This document shows positions 1 to 10,447 of a DNA stretch of 64,000 nt, piece by piece (within the stretch, counting starts at the first letter, position 1; each line of letters begins with the position of its first letter). The notes beneath the pieces are model-generated. The model saw only the letters and a program-made list of their open reading frames with translations. It was not told where the DNA came from and ran no database searches. Source of the stretch: Eublepharis macularius (lineage: Eukaryota > Chordata > Lepidosauria > Squamata > Eublepharidae); contig NC_072805.1 in NCBI RefSeq assembly GCF_028583425.1, forward strand, positions 14,146,001 through 14,210,000, written 5' to 3'. The position numbers and the translations under genes are program-made.

Positions 1-139
1 TACAGTGGGGGAGCTGGAGCTGAGAGAAGTGGCTCACCCAAGGCCATCTGCAGAGCTCATGGCAGTGCTGGGATTCAAACCAGCAGAGTGCTGATTTGCA
101 ACCCAACCACTTACCCACCATGCTACAGCAGCTCTCTTA
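1..139 (-). repeat. tRNA-derived CORE-type SINE, 3' truncated by window edge
   Basis: On the minus strand the sequence has a tRNA-like head (GGTGGGTAAGTGGTTGGG, then a degenerate B box before CAAATC) followed by the core phrase GCCTTGGGTGAGCCAC. The same layout recurs at several places in the window. It is diverged. Confidence 0.55.
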
Positions 140-229
140 AATGAATCTGTTAAATATTTTCATTATTATTTAAAAACCTTTGACAATATGTGATCATTAC
201 CTGAATCAGTCAACTGATTGTTATTGGTT

Positions 230-345
230 GTTGTGGATTTTCCGGGCTGTATAGCCGTGGTCTTGGCATTATAGTTCCTGATGTTTCGCCAGCAGCTGTG
301 ACTGGCATCTTCAGAGGTGTAGCACCAAAAGACAGAGATCTCTCA
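230..345 (-). repeat. Penelope-like repeat fragment with hammerhead-like core
   Basis: This repeat has the form seen in many reptile genomes: a phrase about a flashing conserved TTTCGCCAGCAG block followed by GGCATCTTCAGAGG. Read on the minus strand, 280-314 has CTGAAGA, a stem GCCAG/CTGGC around a 9-nt loop, then GAAAC and ATC, which resembles the minimal hammerhead ribozymes known from Penelope-like retroelements. One extra base lies between box 1 and the stem. Assignment to Penelope is inference. Confidence 0.45.
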
Positions 346-1152
346 GTGTCAGGGATTATTATTTGCTATCCAAAGCCCAGTAATAGAGTGTTGACCAGCA
401 GCAGAGGCAACTTATGCTAGCACTCTATCAGCTGGACTGGGAGAAGATTTTGGACGGCTACACCAAGATGAAACATACATACACCTTGGCCGCAGCGCCA
501 TATCATTGGATATTGTGCTATAGTAATTATTTGCAACTGGACTTTCCTATACAGAGAAGATAGCCTACCTCGCAAGGATGAAATGGAGAAGGAGATAATG
601 TTGTTGCAAGCTACTTTGCGGGTAAAAGGGTGTATGAATAAAGTAATCAATCAATAAATAATCCAGGCAGTGAAGAAGAGTTACAAGGCAATGATAACAC
701 AATGGCCTGTGAAGTCTGGATTCTGCTTAAACCAAGTAAGGTGAACCATGCTGCAGTGCAAGTTTGATCAGCTATGAATGCGAGTCCAGATCTGTTTGGC
801 TCTAATCAGAATTTACATGTCCTTTGTAAGGCACGGCCTGACAAGGAAGGAAAAGAAAACCTAGTCGCTCCTTTATTAGCAAAGCCCGAGATCTCAAAGG
901 GAGAGTTTCCGTCCGTCGCTTCTCTGTCCCAGCAAGTCTCTGGGTAATGTGGATCTTTCCCCTTCACCTTTTGCAGAAGGACCAAGCCTTAAGCTCACAG
1001 GTCTGCAGAAAGCACTGCCTTAAGACTTCAAACAAGGCTGAACATGTCTCCCTTTGGAGCCTTCTCTCCCACTCTCTACTCCACGTTGAATGTTTAATGC
1101 TTAACATCCACCCTGAAGAAGAGTTCTGTGTAATCTGAATGCTCACAAAATT
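346..1152. other. No gene or clear repeat seen
   Basis: Short unsupported reading frames only, with no splice-bounded exon, no known motif and no recognisable repeat end. Confidence 0.5.
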
Positions 1153-1245
1153 TCATTTATTTATTTGTTTGTTTGTTTGTTTGTTTAGATTTCTATTCCG
1201 CCCTCCCCACGAAGGGCTCAGGGCGGATTACAGCATATTAAAACA
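1153..1245 (-). repeat. LINE 3' tail, L2-like
   Basis: Read on the minus strand it gives a CCGCCCTGAGCCCTTCG phrase, AGGGCGGAATAGAAATCTAA and an (AAAC)/(AAAT) tail. This is the stem-and-tail pattern typical of L2/CR1-group 3' ends, and resembles the tail at 3820-3885. Confidence 0.55.
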
Positions 1246-2339
1246 CATTAAAGTTAATGTATACTGTTAAAGCCATAATAGATTGATAAAAAACGAATTG
1301 CAAACACATTTTTTAATGGGCCTGTTTGGATTCCTTAAGAATTCTAAATGTATCTGTAAAGACAACGAGTGGCACTATGGAATCGTGTTTAATAGTTCAT
1401 TGCCATGAAAGGTGTTGGGGGACTGGAGTTCTCTGTCTTCCCTTATTAGCAGATTTGCCAAATTCTCCACTTGAGGGTCCAGATGTATTGTTAACTTGGT
1501 CATTGCAAGCATCCTGACTTCCCCCGCTCCCTCAAACATAGTTACAAGCTTCAGCTAGAGTTATAGGGGATGTGCCTGTCTGCCAAGCTATGTCCCAGCT
1601 TAGATAGCCCCTGCAAATCCTATAAAATGATTCCATGGGGTCTGAGCCGTGTTTTCAGGAGTTCTGGCTTCCTTACAAAGAACATGCAGAACAACAACAG
1701 TGTCCTCCAGGACTCCTACATTAAAAATCCTTCATCTTATTTCCTGGAGCTGTTCTGTGGGATCACATTTTGCCCCATGAGCACAATAACCAATATGCCT
1801 ATTACAAATGTGAGCGCAATTGGGATTATGCTTTAGGGTGCCTTGTTTGCACTTCTGAACATTTGGCAAGTATGTGGGCACTACTCTAGGCAGAGGGCTG
1901 GATCCAGAGTAAATTGCTGATCTCCACTGATTCCCCCTCTGCAGATCCCCCTAAAGTCATTCCTTGGGGGAACCCTCTCTCTTAAGAGCAGAATTTCATG
2001 GAGATGAGTGGGCTGCAATGGGGTTAGGGAGGCAGGAAAGTTCCATTCTGCTCTCCTCTGCTCTTTCAGCACCATCTCTCCCGCAGTAAGCCAATGGCTT
2101 TGTCCCCTGGAGGCTAGACTACTGTGGCCCTTGTTACTTCTGGGTTACAGGCAGAAAACGCCACCGCCCAAGACCTGGGTTTGCACTGAAGGTCAGTTGT
2201 CCATAATCCATTCCTGTGCTGATTACAGGTTAGATTCTGTCATCTTTTCCACTGTTAAAAGGGACTGGGCCTGCTTTTCCCATTCAAAAAGGCTATGCCA
2301 GGTTCATGGGACCAGCATGCTCAGAAGCCACCTGGAATA
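1246..2339. other. No gene or clear repeat seen
   Basis: Mixed-composition sequence with only short random reading frames. Nothing recognised. Confidence 0.5.
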
Positions 2340-2545
2340 GGAGATCTGGGGGTGGAGCCTGGAGATCTCCTGAAATTGCAATTGATCTCTAGATGACAGA
2401 GATCAGTTCCCTTGCAGGAGACGACTGCTTTGAAGGGTAGACTTCACGGCATTCTACCCCTCTGAGGCCCCTCCCCTCTCCAAGCCCCTTCCTTCCGAGG
2501 CTCCACCCCCAGATCTCCAGGAATTTCTCAAACCAGGGTTTGCAA
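2340..2545 (+). repeat. GGGTTGCCA-family interspersed repeat, partial
   Basis: It contains the family phrases GGAGCCTGGAGATCTCC, CAGAGATCAGTTCCC, a GGGTAGACTTCACGGCATT segment and ATCTCCAGGAATTTC. Better-preserved copies (33303-33535) are bounded by GGGTTGCCAAC/GGCTGGCAACCC, which suggests a MITE. It is one of the commonest repeats in the window. Confidence 0.55.
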
Positions 2546-2816
2546 GGCATGTAGTGGGGAAGGAGGAGAAATGAAATTCAAAGCAAGGCTTGGATGTCTT
2601 TTCTTGCATGTATACATAATTAATGATGCAATCGTAAACAGAGTTGCTCCCTTCTAAATCCATGGAAGTCAGTGGTCTTAAAAGGTGTAACTCTGCTTAG
2701 GATTGCACTGTAAATTACACCCCCTCCCCACACACTCAAGTGTATCAAGAGCATTATTTGTTTACTTAATTTCTTGTACTGCTACTTTCTAATGCTTCAT
2801 AATAACTAGACATTAA

Positions 2817-3008
2817 GGCCGATTCCAGACGGCCCCCCGCCTCGCGAAACGTTGCACGTCGTCGAGCAGAAAATGCGAAATATCGCGTTTTCTCGCGCGA
2901 GTTTTGCGCGATGTCGCTCAAAACTTGCGCGAGAAAACGCGATATTTCGCGTTTTCTGCGCGACGACGCGCGACGTTTCGCGAGGCGGGGGGCCGTCTGG
3001 AATCGGCC
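2817..3008. mobile_element. 192-bp hairpin MITE, Harbinger-type (TAA duplication)
   Basis: The element is a near-perfect palindrome with termini GGCCGATTCCAGACGGCC and a direct TAA on both sides (2814-2816 and 3009-3011). A 3-bp TWA duplication is typical of PIF/Harbinger insertions. The arms are packed with CpG (GCGCGA, CGACG, CGTTTCGCG) that has hardly decayed, so the copy is probably young or unmethylated. It codes for nothing. Confidence 0.75.
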
Positions 3009-3097
3009 TAAGTCAAAATCAAATGTGGATAGAAATGCGTGACGGGGCTTTAGTCTTGGGCCATCCTGCTCTCCCGGTGTGGTATCCCCAGAATACA

Positions 3098-4002
3098 GGT
3101 CGTTTCTGCACGTCCTTAAAGAGACAGCCCATTCACCGAATGCAGGCAGCTTTTCCACTTCACTCCAAATGTTGACGTTTTCAAAACGGTTGCTGGCTGG
3201 GGAAAGTGCAGTTCCAGAAAAGGTAACTCACTCTACGCTGGGCTATCCCTGGGCCTGATCCGGAAACTACAACTGGTCCAGAATGCGGTGGCGCGGGTCC
3301 TGACTGGTGTATCTTACCAGTCACATATCACACCTGTCCTGCACCAGCTGGACTGGCTTCCGGTTGAATTCTGAATCAGGTTCAAAGTGTTGGTTCTTAC
3401 CTTTAAAGCCCTGAGCGGGTTGGGACCGGCATATCTTCGGGACCGCCTCTCCCTGTACGTTCCCCGGAGACCACTTTGATCAGCGGATAAATGTTTACTG
3501 GTGGTCCCCAGCCCTAAGGAAGCCCGCCTCGCTTCAACCAGGGCCAGGGCCTTTTCAGTCCTGGCCCCAGCCTGGTGGAACGCTCTGTCAATGGAGACCC
3601 GGGCCCGGCGGGACATATTATCGTTCCACCGGGCCTGTAAGACAGAGCTGTTCCGCCAGGCATTCGGTGGTTGAAGGGGACGGTGCCATGTCGGCCTCCC
3701 ACCTTCGGGGAGGGGGGGTTCTCCCCACCAATGCACTTGGTTAATTTATTTCATTATTGTTTTGTATATTGATTTTAGTCTTGTTGTTTTCTTGTTTTTA
3801 TTGATTTTATACTGTTCACCGCCCAGAGCCCCTGGGGATGGGCAGTATATAAATTGAAATATAAATAAAATAAATAAATTAAAAAAGCAGAAGCCAAAAA
3901 GCCGGCAACCGTTTTGGAAACACAGATGCCTGGAGTGAAGTGGAAAAGCTGCCCCCATTTGGTGAGTGGGCCGTCCCTTTAAGGACGTGCAGAAACGGCC
4001 AT
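3098..4002. mobile_element. Hairpin MITE split by a LINE insertion
   Basis: Two inverted arms of roughly 100 bp (about 3098-3205 and 3890-4002) share GTTTCTGCACGTCCTTAAAG, a CCAYTCACC segment, GCAGCTTTTCCACTTCACTC and AAAACGGTTG. The L2-like LINE tail lies between them. The target duplication is not clear. Confidence 0.6.
3230..3885 (+). mobile_element. L2-like LINE, 3' end with reverse transcriptase C-terminus (decayed)
   Basis: Conceptual translation on the plus strand gives the C-terminal LINE phrases LQLVQNAVARVLTG, HITPVLHQLDWLPV, FKVLVLTFKALSG and AFSVLAPAWWNAL. These match the conserved tail of L2/CR1-group ORF2 proteins. Stops interrupt the frame. The 3' end has the CCGCCCAGAGCCC stem and an AAATAA-rich tail. 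The 5' part is missing, as is usual for LINE copies. It lies inside the hairpin MITE at 3098-4002 and so is younger than it. Confidence 0.7.
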
Positions 4003-4545
4003 AGTCTTATGCATATGATCCAGTAAAGTGTACCGTAACCACATTTGCTCCCAAACATCTGTGTTATTATTGACCATTAAAACAGATAAAAACCACAGAG
4101 AAGCAAACAATTGCATCACAGGGACATTGTTTAAAAAGTGGAACAAGCAGAAATGAAAACAGAAAGCAGAGGAATGGTGGAGACAGTAATGCAAACTGCC
4201 TGTTCTTTATCACAGGACAGGATCGTCAGTGATGGGCAATCCCTGGCACAGGTCGGTGCCAACAGCAGCGCACCAGATCATTTTGCTTGGCAGCCAGGGC
4301 CAGTTCCCCACCCCAGCCACCGAGGCGCAGGCAGCGCAGCTCAGGCCAGAGGTGCAGGAGAAGGCAACAGACGTGACTTATGTCTCTTGCCGTTCCCTAG
4401 ACCTGCACAGCCAGCTAGCGAGTCCAAGGCAAATCCCTGAAGTGGTGGCAGCATCACGGGGGCGTGGCTTGCTCTGAGCGTGACTGGCCGAGTACAATCC
4501 TCATTCCCCCTTTTGTTTATGAGCACACCAACGTTAAAATTGACA
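4003..4545. other. No gene or clear repeat seen
   Basis: Only short unsupported reading frames. No recognisable exon or repeat. Confidence 0.5.
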
Positions 4546-4765
4546 GCCAGTGTGGTATAGTGGTTAGAATGTTGGACCCAGGTTCGAATCTCTGCTCTGC
4601 CATGAAAGCTTGCTGGGTGACCTTGGGCCAGTCTCACATTCTCAGCTGAACCTACCTCACAGGGTTGTTATTAGGATAAAATGGAGGAAAGGAGAACAAC
4701 GGAAGCTGCTTTGGGTCCCATTGGGGGAAAGGGGGGGGTGTATAAATCAACTAAATAAAATAGTT
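4546..4765 (+). repeat. tRNA-derived CORE-type SINE
   Basis: The head GTGTGGTATAGTGGTTAGA resembles an A box, and GGTTCGAATCTC is a near-consensus B box. The core TGGGTGACCTTGGGCCAGTC and ACCTCACAGGGTTGTT follow, then GGATAAAATGGAGG. The 3' part ends in an A-rich tail. Internal Pol III boxes and the CORE phrase define the class. Confidence 0.75.
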
Positions 4766-5190
4766 TCACAGATAAATGGTGCTTTTAAATTTTATTTTAT
4801 TTTAATTTTTGGCACTGAGGCCTCAAAGGTTGCCTACCCTGGGAATACATCAAAATGTCACGATTGTCTCTTGAAACAGCGTGATTGGGGTTTTTTTTCT
4901 TATTCAATAAAGGACGCTCATAAACATTCCTTCTTTCCCTCTCTTTCCACAGCCCCTCCTACAGGTCTGCATAGCAATATTATTTTCAGTCTAGTGGTAC
5001 CCAAGTTCAGGAAGAACAGCAAAGGGGGCGGAAGAGGTAAAGGCGGAATGCCCAGCTGCCGAGCGTTGTCAATTTGCCAGCAATGAAAAGCAAGACTTAA
5101 AAGAAGAAATATATCCCAAGGCCAGGTGTATTGGAGGATCGGGATTCCCTGCTGACTTACGTTGACTGTGAGGTGTTGATATAATTAGGG
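4766..5190. other. No gene or clear repeat seen
   Basis: A/T-rich patches and short frames. Nothing supported. Confidence 0.5.
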
Positions 5191-5194
5191 CATT

Positions 5195-5402
5195 TCTTTT
5201 AGAAATGCCTTTAAGACTAACTGACTTTATTGTAGCATAAGCTTTCGAGAACCACAGCTCTCTTCGTCAGATGCATCTGACAAAGAGAGCTGTGGTTCTC
5301 TAAAGATTATGCTACAATAAAGTTGGTTAGTCTTAAAGGTGCTACTGGACTCTTTACTAATTTGCAACTTCAGACTAACATGGCTAACTCCTCTGGACTT
5401 TT
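5195..5402. repeat. Penelope-like inverted repeat with hammerhead-like core
   Basis: Two inverted arms read CTTTAAGACTAAC...GCATAAGCTTTCGAGAACC and the reverse complement, followed by GTGCTACTGGACTCTTTACT. On the minus strand 5239-5270 reads CTGACGA, a 6-bp stem GAGAGC/GTTCTC with a UGUG loop, and GAAAGCTT. Related copies lie at 22775-23010 and 37206-37410. The class assignment is inference. Confidence 0.5.
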
Positions 5403-5651
5403 AGAAATGGTCGCTGTGGATTGTTTATAAGGTTTCGGTCGTTATCATTGCAAGCGACTCATAGACATACAAACCAACATCCACCCTCATCTCTTCTACT
5501 TTCAGGGTTTTCTCCTACCATGCACCTCTCAATCCGAACAGTGCTGTTCTGAATCTAAAGCATAGCCCGGAACAGGCAGATAAGTCACAAACAAATGTCT
5601 TTATCTGACAAAGATGTCGCAACACCCGGTGTTTGTTTTTTGGTTCTCCTG

Positions 5652-5771
5652 CTACCGTGATCCTTCCAGTATCATGAGCTTGGCTTTCCCGATGGCCTCG
5701 TCCTCAAAAGTGTTGTGTCCAACGTCAAAAATTACACCAAGTACGGTCTTGCCATCATCTTCACCACAACC
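5652..5771 (-). CDS. Candidate host terminal coding exon, protein unknown
   Basis: On the minus strand a 3' splice site (CTGGTCCTTACAG) precedes 39 codons in phase 0 and a TAG stop. The peptide begins GCGEDDGKTVLGVIF, continues DVGHNTFEDEAIGKAKLM and ends ILEGSR. It has the composition of a normal soluble protein: balanced charges, few prolines, no repeat phrases. I do not recognise the family. No clear AATAAA follows within the next few hundred bases, although AGATAAAG occurs about 65 bases downstream. Upstream on this strand the next feature is a hairpin MITE, which would then sit in an intron. It could be a real last exon, a pseudogene piece or chance. Confidence 0.35.
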   Translation of the reverse strand, partial: GCGEDDGKTVLGVIFDVGHNTFEDEAIGKAKLMILEGSR

Positions 5772-5808
5772 CTGTAAGGACCAGCAGCGTAATAATCTCT
5801 GCACTGCA

Positions 5809-5962
5809 GGGCCGTTTTCACACTGCTTACCGGCCACAGAACATCGTGCCAAGCTCCCAGAACGACAGCGTCTTCCTGGCGTGATTTCGCGCCAGGAAGA
5901 TGTTGTCATTCCGGGAGCTTGGCACGATGTTCTGTGGCCAGTAAGCAGTGTGAAAATGGCCC
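5809..5962. mobile_element. 154-bp hairpin MITE
   Basis: Termini GGGCCGTTTTCACACTGC and its inverse with one or two changes extend into arms of about 70 bp sharing CCACAGAACATCGTGCCAAG, around a short loop. No target duplication is obvious and no coding capacity is present. Confidence 0.65.
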
Positions 5963-6039
5963 AGATGTAGGCAGGAGGCTTGCCCAAATCCACCTGCAAT
6001 ACAATCCTAAGCAGAGTTATACCCGTCTAAGCAGTTTTG

Positions 6040-6240
6040 CCAACATTGGGTTGGGAAATTCCTGGAGATTTGGAGGTTGGAGCCTGGGGAGGGCAGGGTT
6101 TGGAAGGACGAGACCTCGGCAGGGTATAATGTCTTAGAGCCCACCCTCCAGGGCAGCCATTTTCTCCAGGGGAGCTGACCTCTGTTGGCTGGAGATCAGG
6201 ATTACAATTCTGGGAGATGCCCAAGTTCCACCTGGAGGAT
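6040..6240 (-). repeat. GGGTTGCCA-family interspersed repeat
   Basis: On the minus strand this copy carries CCACCTGG near its start, ATTTTCTCCAGGGGAGCTGA and AATTTCCCAACCC in its inverse form, the same order as the family copies at 12500-13110 and 33303-33535. Confidence 0.55.
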
Positions 6241-6278
6241 GATTGATGACCCTAAGTCTACTGAAGTCAATGGACTTA

Positions 6279-7387
6279 GAGTCTCTCTACACGAGTCGCC
6301 TTTGTGTGTGTTTGTCAAGTGTAGGGTGAGGCAATGTTAGCCAGGAAGCATAGTTTGAGAAAAACAGGGCGAGCTTCTCAGAGGGTTAGTTAATTTCATC
6401 TTCACCCAGGAGCATCCGAAGTCTCTTCCTTCTGGACTTATTCCTCAAGCTGTAGCAAACGGTTGCATTTGCCCCAATGATCTTCCACACTTGAATACAA
6501 TCTCCGAATCTGATTGACTATCTGACAGCTATGATCATCCCAGGAATCCGCAGAGAAAGATCCAGCTTATTTCCTGGAACATCGCAGGATGGGCTAATAA
6601 GTGGGGGGATTCTGACTTTTTGAATTTCTTGTCGACATTTGATATGATTTTTTTTCAGGAAACCTGGTCTTCAAGTAGTATTTATGTTAATGGTTTTTCT
6701 TCCTTTTCACTCCCTGCTAAGAGGTTAAATCGGAAGGGGCGTTATATGGGCGGGCTTTGTGGCCACCAAATTACCTGTCACCCAATTGGAGCCTTGCCCT
6801 CCCTTTGCCCAGGCTTTTCACATCCCTTTTAAAGATTTCCAGTTGATTATTGTTAATGTTTATATGCCCCCTTGTCAAGACAATAATATGCTCAGAGTTC
6901 ATTGGAATTCGCTGAAAGACTCTCTCTCCAGTTACGCTATTAAATTCCCCGAGGCCTCCTTCCTTCTTGTGGGAGACTTCAATGCTAGAATAGGCAGCGA
7001 CAATGAACAAATTGGCTCTGTGTTGCACTGGAATGATGATGAGCATACCCCTCTCCCTTTCCTTTTGCCCAGACAGTCAAGGGATTTCATCTTCACCCCT
7101 CAGGACTCTAAGGTTCTGTCAATTTCACCTCTCCAGTCTAAAATTGTGTGGGATGGTAACCAGAGGGCAGCGAGGAATGGAAATGAGCTGGAGCTGCCTG
7201 CCAGACCTGTGCTTGGACCTGGAGAGGTTATAATGGGCTAAAGTTTCCCTTCCGGCATTTCACAGCCCCTTCACACAGTCCCTGTGTATAGCAAAGCCTT
7301 TGCCCTGTCACTGGCTCTGTCTTTTTAAACTACCCTTCCCAGCTAACATTGCATCTCCCGACAAATGTTCTTCATGTAGAGAGACTC
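6279..7387. mobile_element. Harbinger-type MITE with LINE fragment inside
   Basis: Inverted termini GAGTCTCTCTACACGA and TTCATGTAGAGAGACTC are flanked by TTA on both sides (6276-6278 and 7388-7390). The arms share AATGTTAGC...GGAAG and a TAGTTT-A block. The middle holds an endonuclease-coding LINE fragment. The 3-bp TTA duplication supports PIF/Harbinger. Confidence 0.6.
6530..7140 (+). mobile_element. LINE fragment, apurinic endonuclease domain (decayed)
   Basis: Two overlapping plus-strand frames encode the order of APE endonuclease motifs of non-LTR retrotransposons: IQLISWNIAGW, FFQETW, LIIVNVYMPP and FLLVGDFNARIG. The frame changes between about 6740 and 6780, so the copy is broken. The clade could not be settled. 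No reverse transcriptase follows. Confidence 0.65.
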
Positions 7388-7520
7388 TTAGAAAGGTGTA
7401 AGTCTGGTTGGGACTGTACTGTTAATGAGTGTGCAGCAGGGGTGAGATTTAAACTGAAAATATCATCTGTAGTTTGGTCCCATAGCTACTGTGTGACATT
7501 AATTCTGGAAGAAGACTGAA

Positions 7521-7709
7521 GGCCAATCTAGAAGTGACGAATTACACTTAAATGGCAAGTGAACAGACTCACATGTATTCCTCCCTGTTCACTTGCACTC
7601 CACTTGATCATGTAGCGTGGATCGAGTGGAGTGCAAGTGAACAGGGAGGAATACATGTGAGTCTGTTCACTTGCCATTCAAGTGTAATTTGTCACTTCTA
7701 GCTTGGCCC
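7521..7709. mobile_element. MITE of the GGGCCAAGC family
   Basis: Termini GGCCAATCTAGAAGTGACGA and the inverse GTCACTTCTAGCTTGGCCC enclose arms of about 90 bp sharing ATGGCAAGTGAACAGACTCA and GTGGAGTGCAAGTGAACAGG. Sister copies lie at 24289, 31347, 32436 and 39225. The superfamily is unsettled because the flanking duplications differ between copies. Confidence 0.65.
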
Positions 7710-7919
7710 TTAGGCTGTAATGATACATTACACTCAGGGCCTTATCAAACCAGGTGGGTTGATGGGCTCCACAAACTTTCCTCAGGGGGACAAATAGAAG
7801 ATGTAGTCTGAAAATTACTTGGCATTCTGGGAGAATTCCAGTTGTACCTGGAAGCTGGCAACCCTACACCAAGCCCTGAACACACCCCACTTGTACCTGT
7901 ACACTGCAGGAGGGCAAAC

Positions 7920-8290
7920 TGGAGAGGCAGCATATTGTAATGGTTAGAGTGCTGGACTGGGATGTGGGAATCCCAGGTTCACATCCCCATTCTGCCACTG
8001 AAAACTAGCAGGCTCTCAGACTGACCTACATCGCAGGGTTGTTGTGAGGATAAAATGAAAGAGGGAAGAATGATGTAAAGAATTCCAAGTCTCTGTTTTT
8101 ATGGGGTGGCTGGATTTTTAATGCTGGATTTTATTAATAACTTTTAATGTTTTGTGTTTGTTATTTATTTTATTTCAAACGCCACCTTGGGTAGGTTCCT
8201 TGGACAGATGGCATAACATTTTTTCGAAATAAATAAACAAGCAAAGCCATTTTGGATCCCTATGGGGGAGAAAACTGGAGTACAAATATC
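7920..8290 (+). repeat. tRNA-derived SINE followed by LINE-like tail
   Basis: TTGTAATGGTTAGAGTGCTGG and CAGGTTCACATCCCC are the A- and B-box regions. CTCAGACTGACCTACATCGC and GGTTGTTGTGAGGATAAAAT follow. A second tail-like segment (GCCACCTTGGGTAGGTTCC, then AATAAATAAACAAG) completes it. Confidence 0.6.
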
Positions 8291-8359
8291 TTTATAAATA
8301 AAGTGCAGCAGGAGTGAGCAAGCTACCTTCCAAAGAAGCCTGCCTTGCGCTCTTGCTTG

Positions 8360-8720
8360 TCTTAGAGTTTCTCTACACAAGACATTTTGGAGTCTCTCTA
8401 AACGAGACGAATTTTACAAGAACGCTCAAGTGAAGAGAGGCACAATGTAAACTGGGAAGAGGAGGTCTAAAAGACAAGGTTGGGAAGGTTTCTCAATTTC
8501 CCCTCTCTACAGAGCTTGCAAATATCACTACTCAGGGGGGTTGTTTATTTCCATTTGGGCTCCCCTAAGGCTCTGTCTGTTTCATTTCCCCTTCAGGGGA
8601 TTCTCAAGAGTAGAGAGACACAATGTTAGCCAGGAAGCGTAGTTTTAAAAGATAGAGCCAAAGGCGCTCTCAAGTTCACCTCTCTACAGGATGGTAGTTT
8701 TAAAAAACAGAGCTGGTGGA
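8360..8720. repeat. Relative of the 6279-7387 MITE, rearranged
   Basis: TTAGAGTTTCTCTACACAAG and GGAGTCTCTCTAAACGAG at the left, and AATGTTAGCCAGGAAGCGTA with a TAGTTTTAAAA block at the right, match the arms of the Harbinger-type MITE upstream. The ends are not cleanly paired. Confidence 0.45.
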
Positions 8721-9384
8721 GATCGCTCCTCAACTTTGCCTCCCCAAAGGCTCTGTCAATTTCATTCCCCCTTTGGGAAGACTGAAGATGAAATCCCAGC
8801 TCAACTTCCAAGTGCAGTTTCCAAGCAGCTGCTTTAGCCAATGGGAGCACTGGTGGTGAAAAGAGCACACATCGCAGCCCAGCTAGTAACCCAATTCTCT
8901 GCAGGTTGACTTCTCACCCAGGCTCAGGCTCGACTTGACACTTCAGTATGGTATGAGGCAGGTGGAGCATTCTGTGTCCCAGGAATAGGTGGTGCTGTCA
9001 GGTCCAGACAAAGGAACGCCCTGGCTTAAAACAGGACACATCTCGCTGGGAAAAAATTGGCAGCAAAAGAGGTTAGGCAAGGTAGCTAGGACTGCCCGAG
9101 GCAACTGGAAATCGCAGGCTGCGCTACAGCTATTGGCAAGCAGTCAGGGAGAAAAAAGCCGGCGTTCGCACGACAGTCCACACAATAACACAACAGATTA
9201 GCACCACGGCTGCCAAGCAGAGGATAATCCTCAGCAATTTAGTGAAACAGGCGTGGAATTTCGTTTCGCGTCTCTTTAAGTGGTGTCACACATTTATTTC
9301 TTTGAATGTCTACATTCCCCTATTTGATTGTCCTCCTCTTGGGGACAAACAGACCGGCAGTAGAAGGGCCAGATTTGTGTCCAG
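8721..9384. other. No gene or clear repeat seen
   Basis: Only short unsupported frames. Confidence 0.5.
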
Positions 9385-9470
9385 CAGCACCTTAAAGGCC
9401 AATGAGATTTTCCAGGGTATAAACGTTCAAGACTTAAGCTCCCTTCATCAGACAATTGTTTTGTGTTATT
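9385..9470 (-). repeat. Penelope-like fragment
   Basis: CCAGCAGCACCTTAAAGGCC, then AACGTTCAAGACTTAAGCTCCC and TTCATCAGACA resemble the arm of the family at 5195-5402, decayed. Confidence 0.4.
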
Positions 9471-10154
9471 GTTATTTTTTTCAATGAACAGCAGCCTTGG
9501 AAAGCAGAAAAGCCACTTAAGGTGGGCTGTTCAACGCCCTCCTGCTGCTGGCAGCTAATAAGAGACACGTCTAAGCTGCTTTTCTCCCTGAAGAGGAGAA
9601 GATACAGGATCCGTATCATTCCCCATGCGGAAAAGCAGCAGGGAAGATTCTTACATGGCATCAGAAGTAAAAAGTTACGCTCATCACCAACGGTACTTCT
9701 CCACTTCTGATCACAGCCCCCAAAGCTGCTTTTCATTGAAAAATCAGCACTGGGAAAAAGTTGCCTAGAACTTCCTGTTGTGTCTGGCTTGGCCACCTCT
9801 GAGGATCTAAATTTATGTCTGGGCTGTACCACTTCAGACTGCCCACACGACGAAACATTTCCTCATGGTGGCAACCCTCCCCTCCCACCAAAACCCTTAT
9901 ATTTAGAAAATGATGGTGTTACAGAGGTTAGGCTACAACCCTTCCTAGGGGCATCTAATTCTTTCCAGAGGGAAGATGTCATGTATGCCTGCCTGCGTAC
10001 CTGCCATTAAGGTGTTTTGCATTTTGTGCTGATCATAACTATTTGCTAAAGTTTGTATTCTGTACACTGTATTAATCATCTGAGAGTGTGTAAACTGCTA
10101 ATATGAAATGTGCTGAGCCAGTGGGGGTTGTTTGTTATCTGGTAAAGGTATTTA
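9471..10154. other. No gene or clear repeat seen
   Basis: Short frames only. Nothing recognised. Confidence 0.5.
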
Positions 10155-10447
10155 AAAGGTAAAGGTAGTCCCCTGTGCAAGCACCGAGTCATTACTGACC
10201 CATGGGGGGACGTCGCATCACAACGTTTTCTTGGCAGACGTTTTACGGGGTGGTTTGCCATTGCCTACCCCAGTCCTCTACACTTTAGCCCCAGGAAACT
10301 GGGTACTCATTTTACCGACCTTGGAAGGATGGAAGGCTGAGTCAACCTTGAGCCGGCTACCTGAACCCAGCTTCCGCCAGGATCGAACTCAGGTCGTGAG
10401 CAGAGCTTGGGCTGCAGTACTGCAGCTTACCACTCTGTGCCACGGAT
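10155..10447 (-). repeat. Sauria-type SINE, well preserved
   Basis: On the minus strand the head has GTGGTAAGCTGCAGTA (A-box region) and GAGTTCGATCCTGG (B box). A middle part with GGTTGACTCAGCC and CATCCTTCCAAGGTCGGTAA follows, then a BovB-like tail with GGCAATGGCAAACCACC and ACTCGGTGCTTGCACAGGGG. This is the squamate-specific Sauria SINE layout. It is nearly full length, so relatively recent. Confidence 0.8.
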
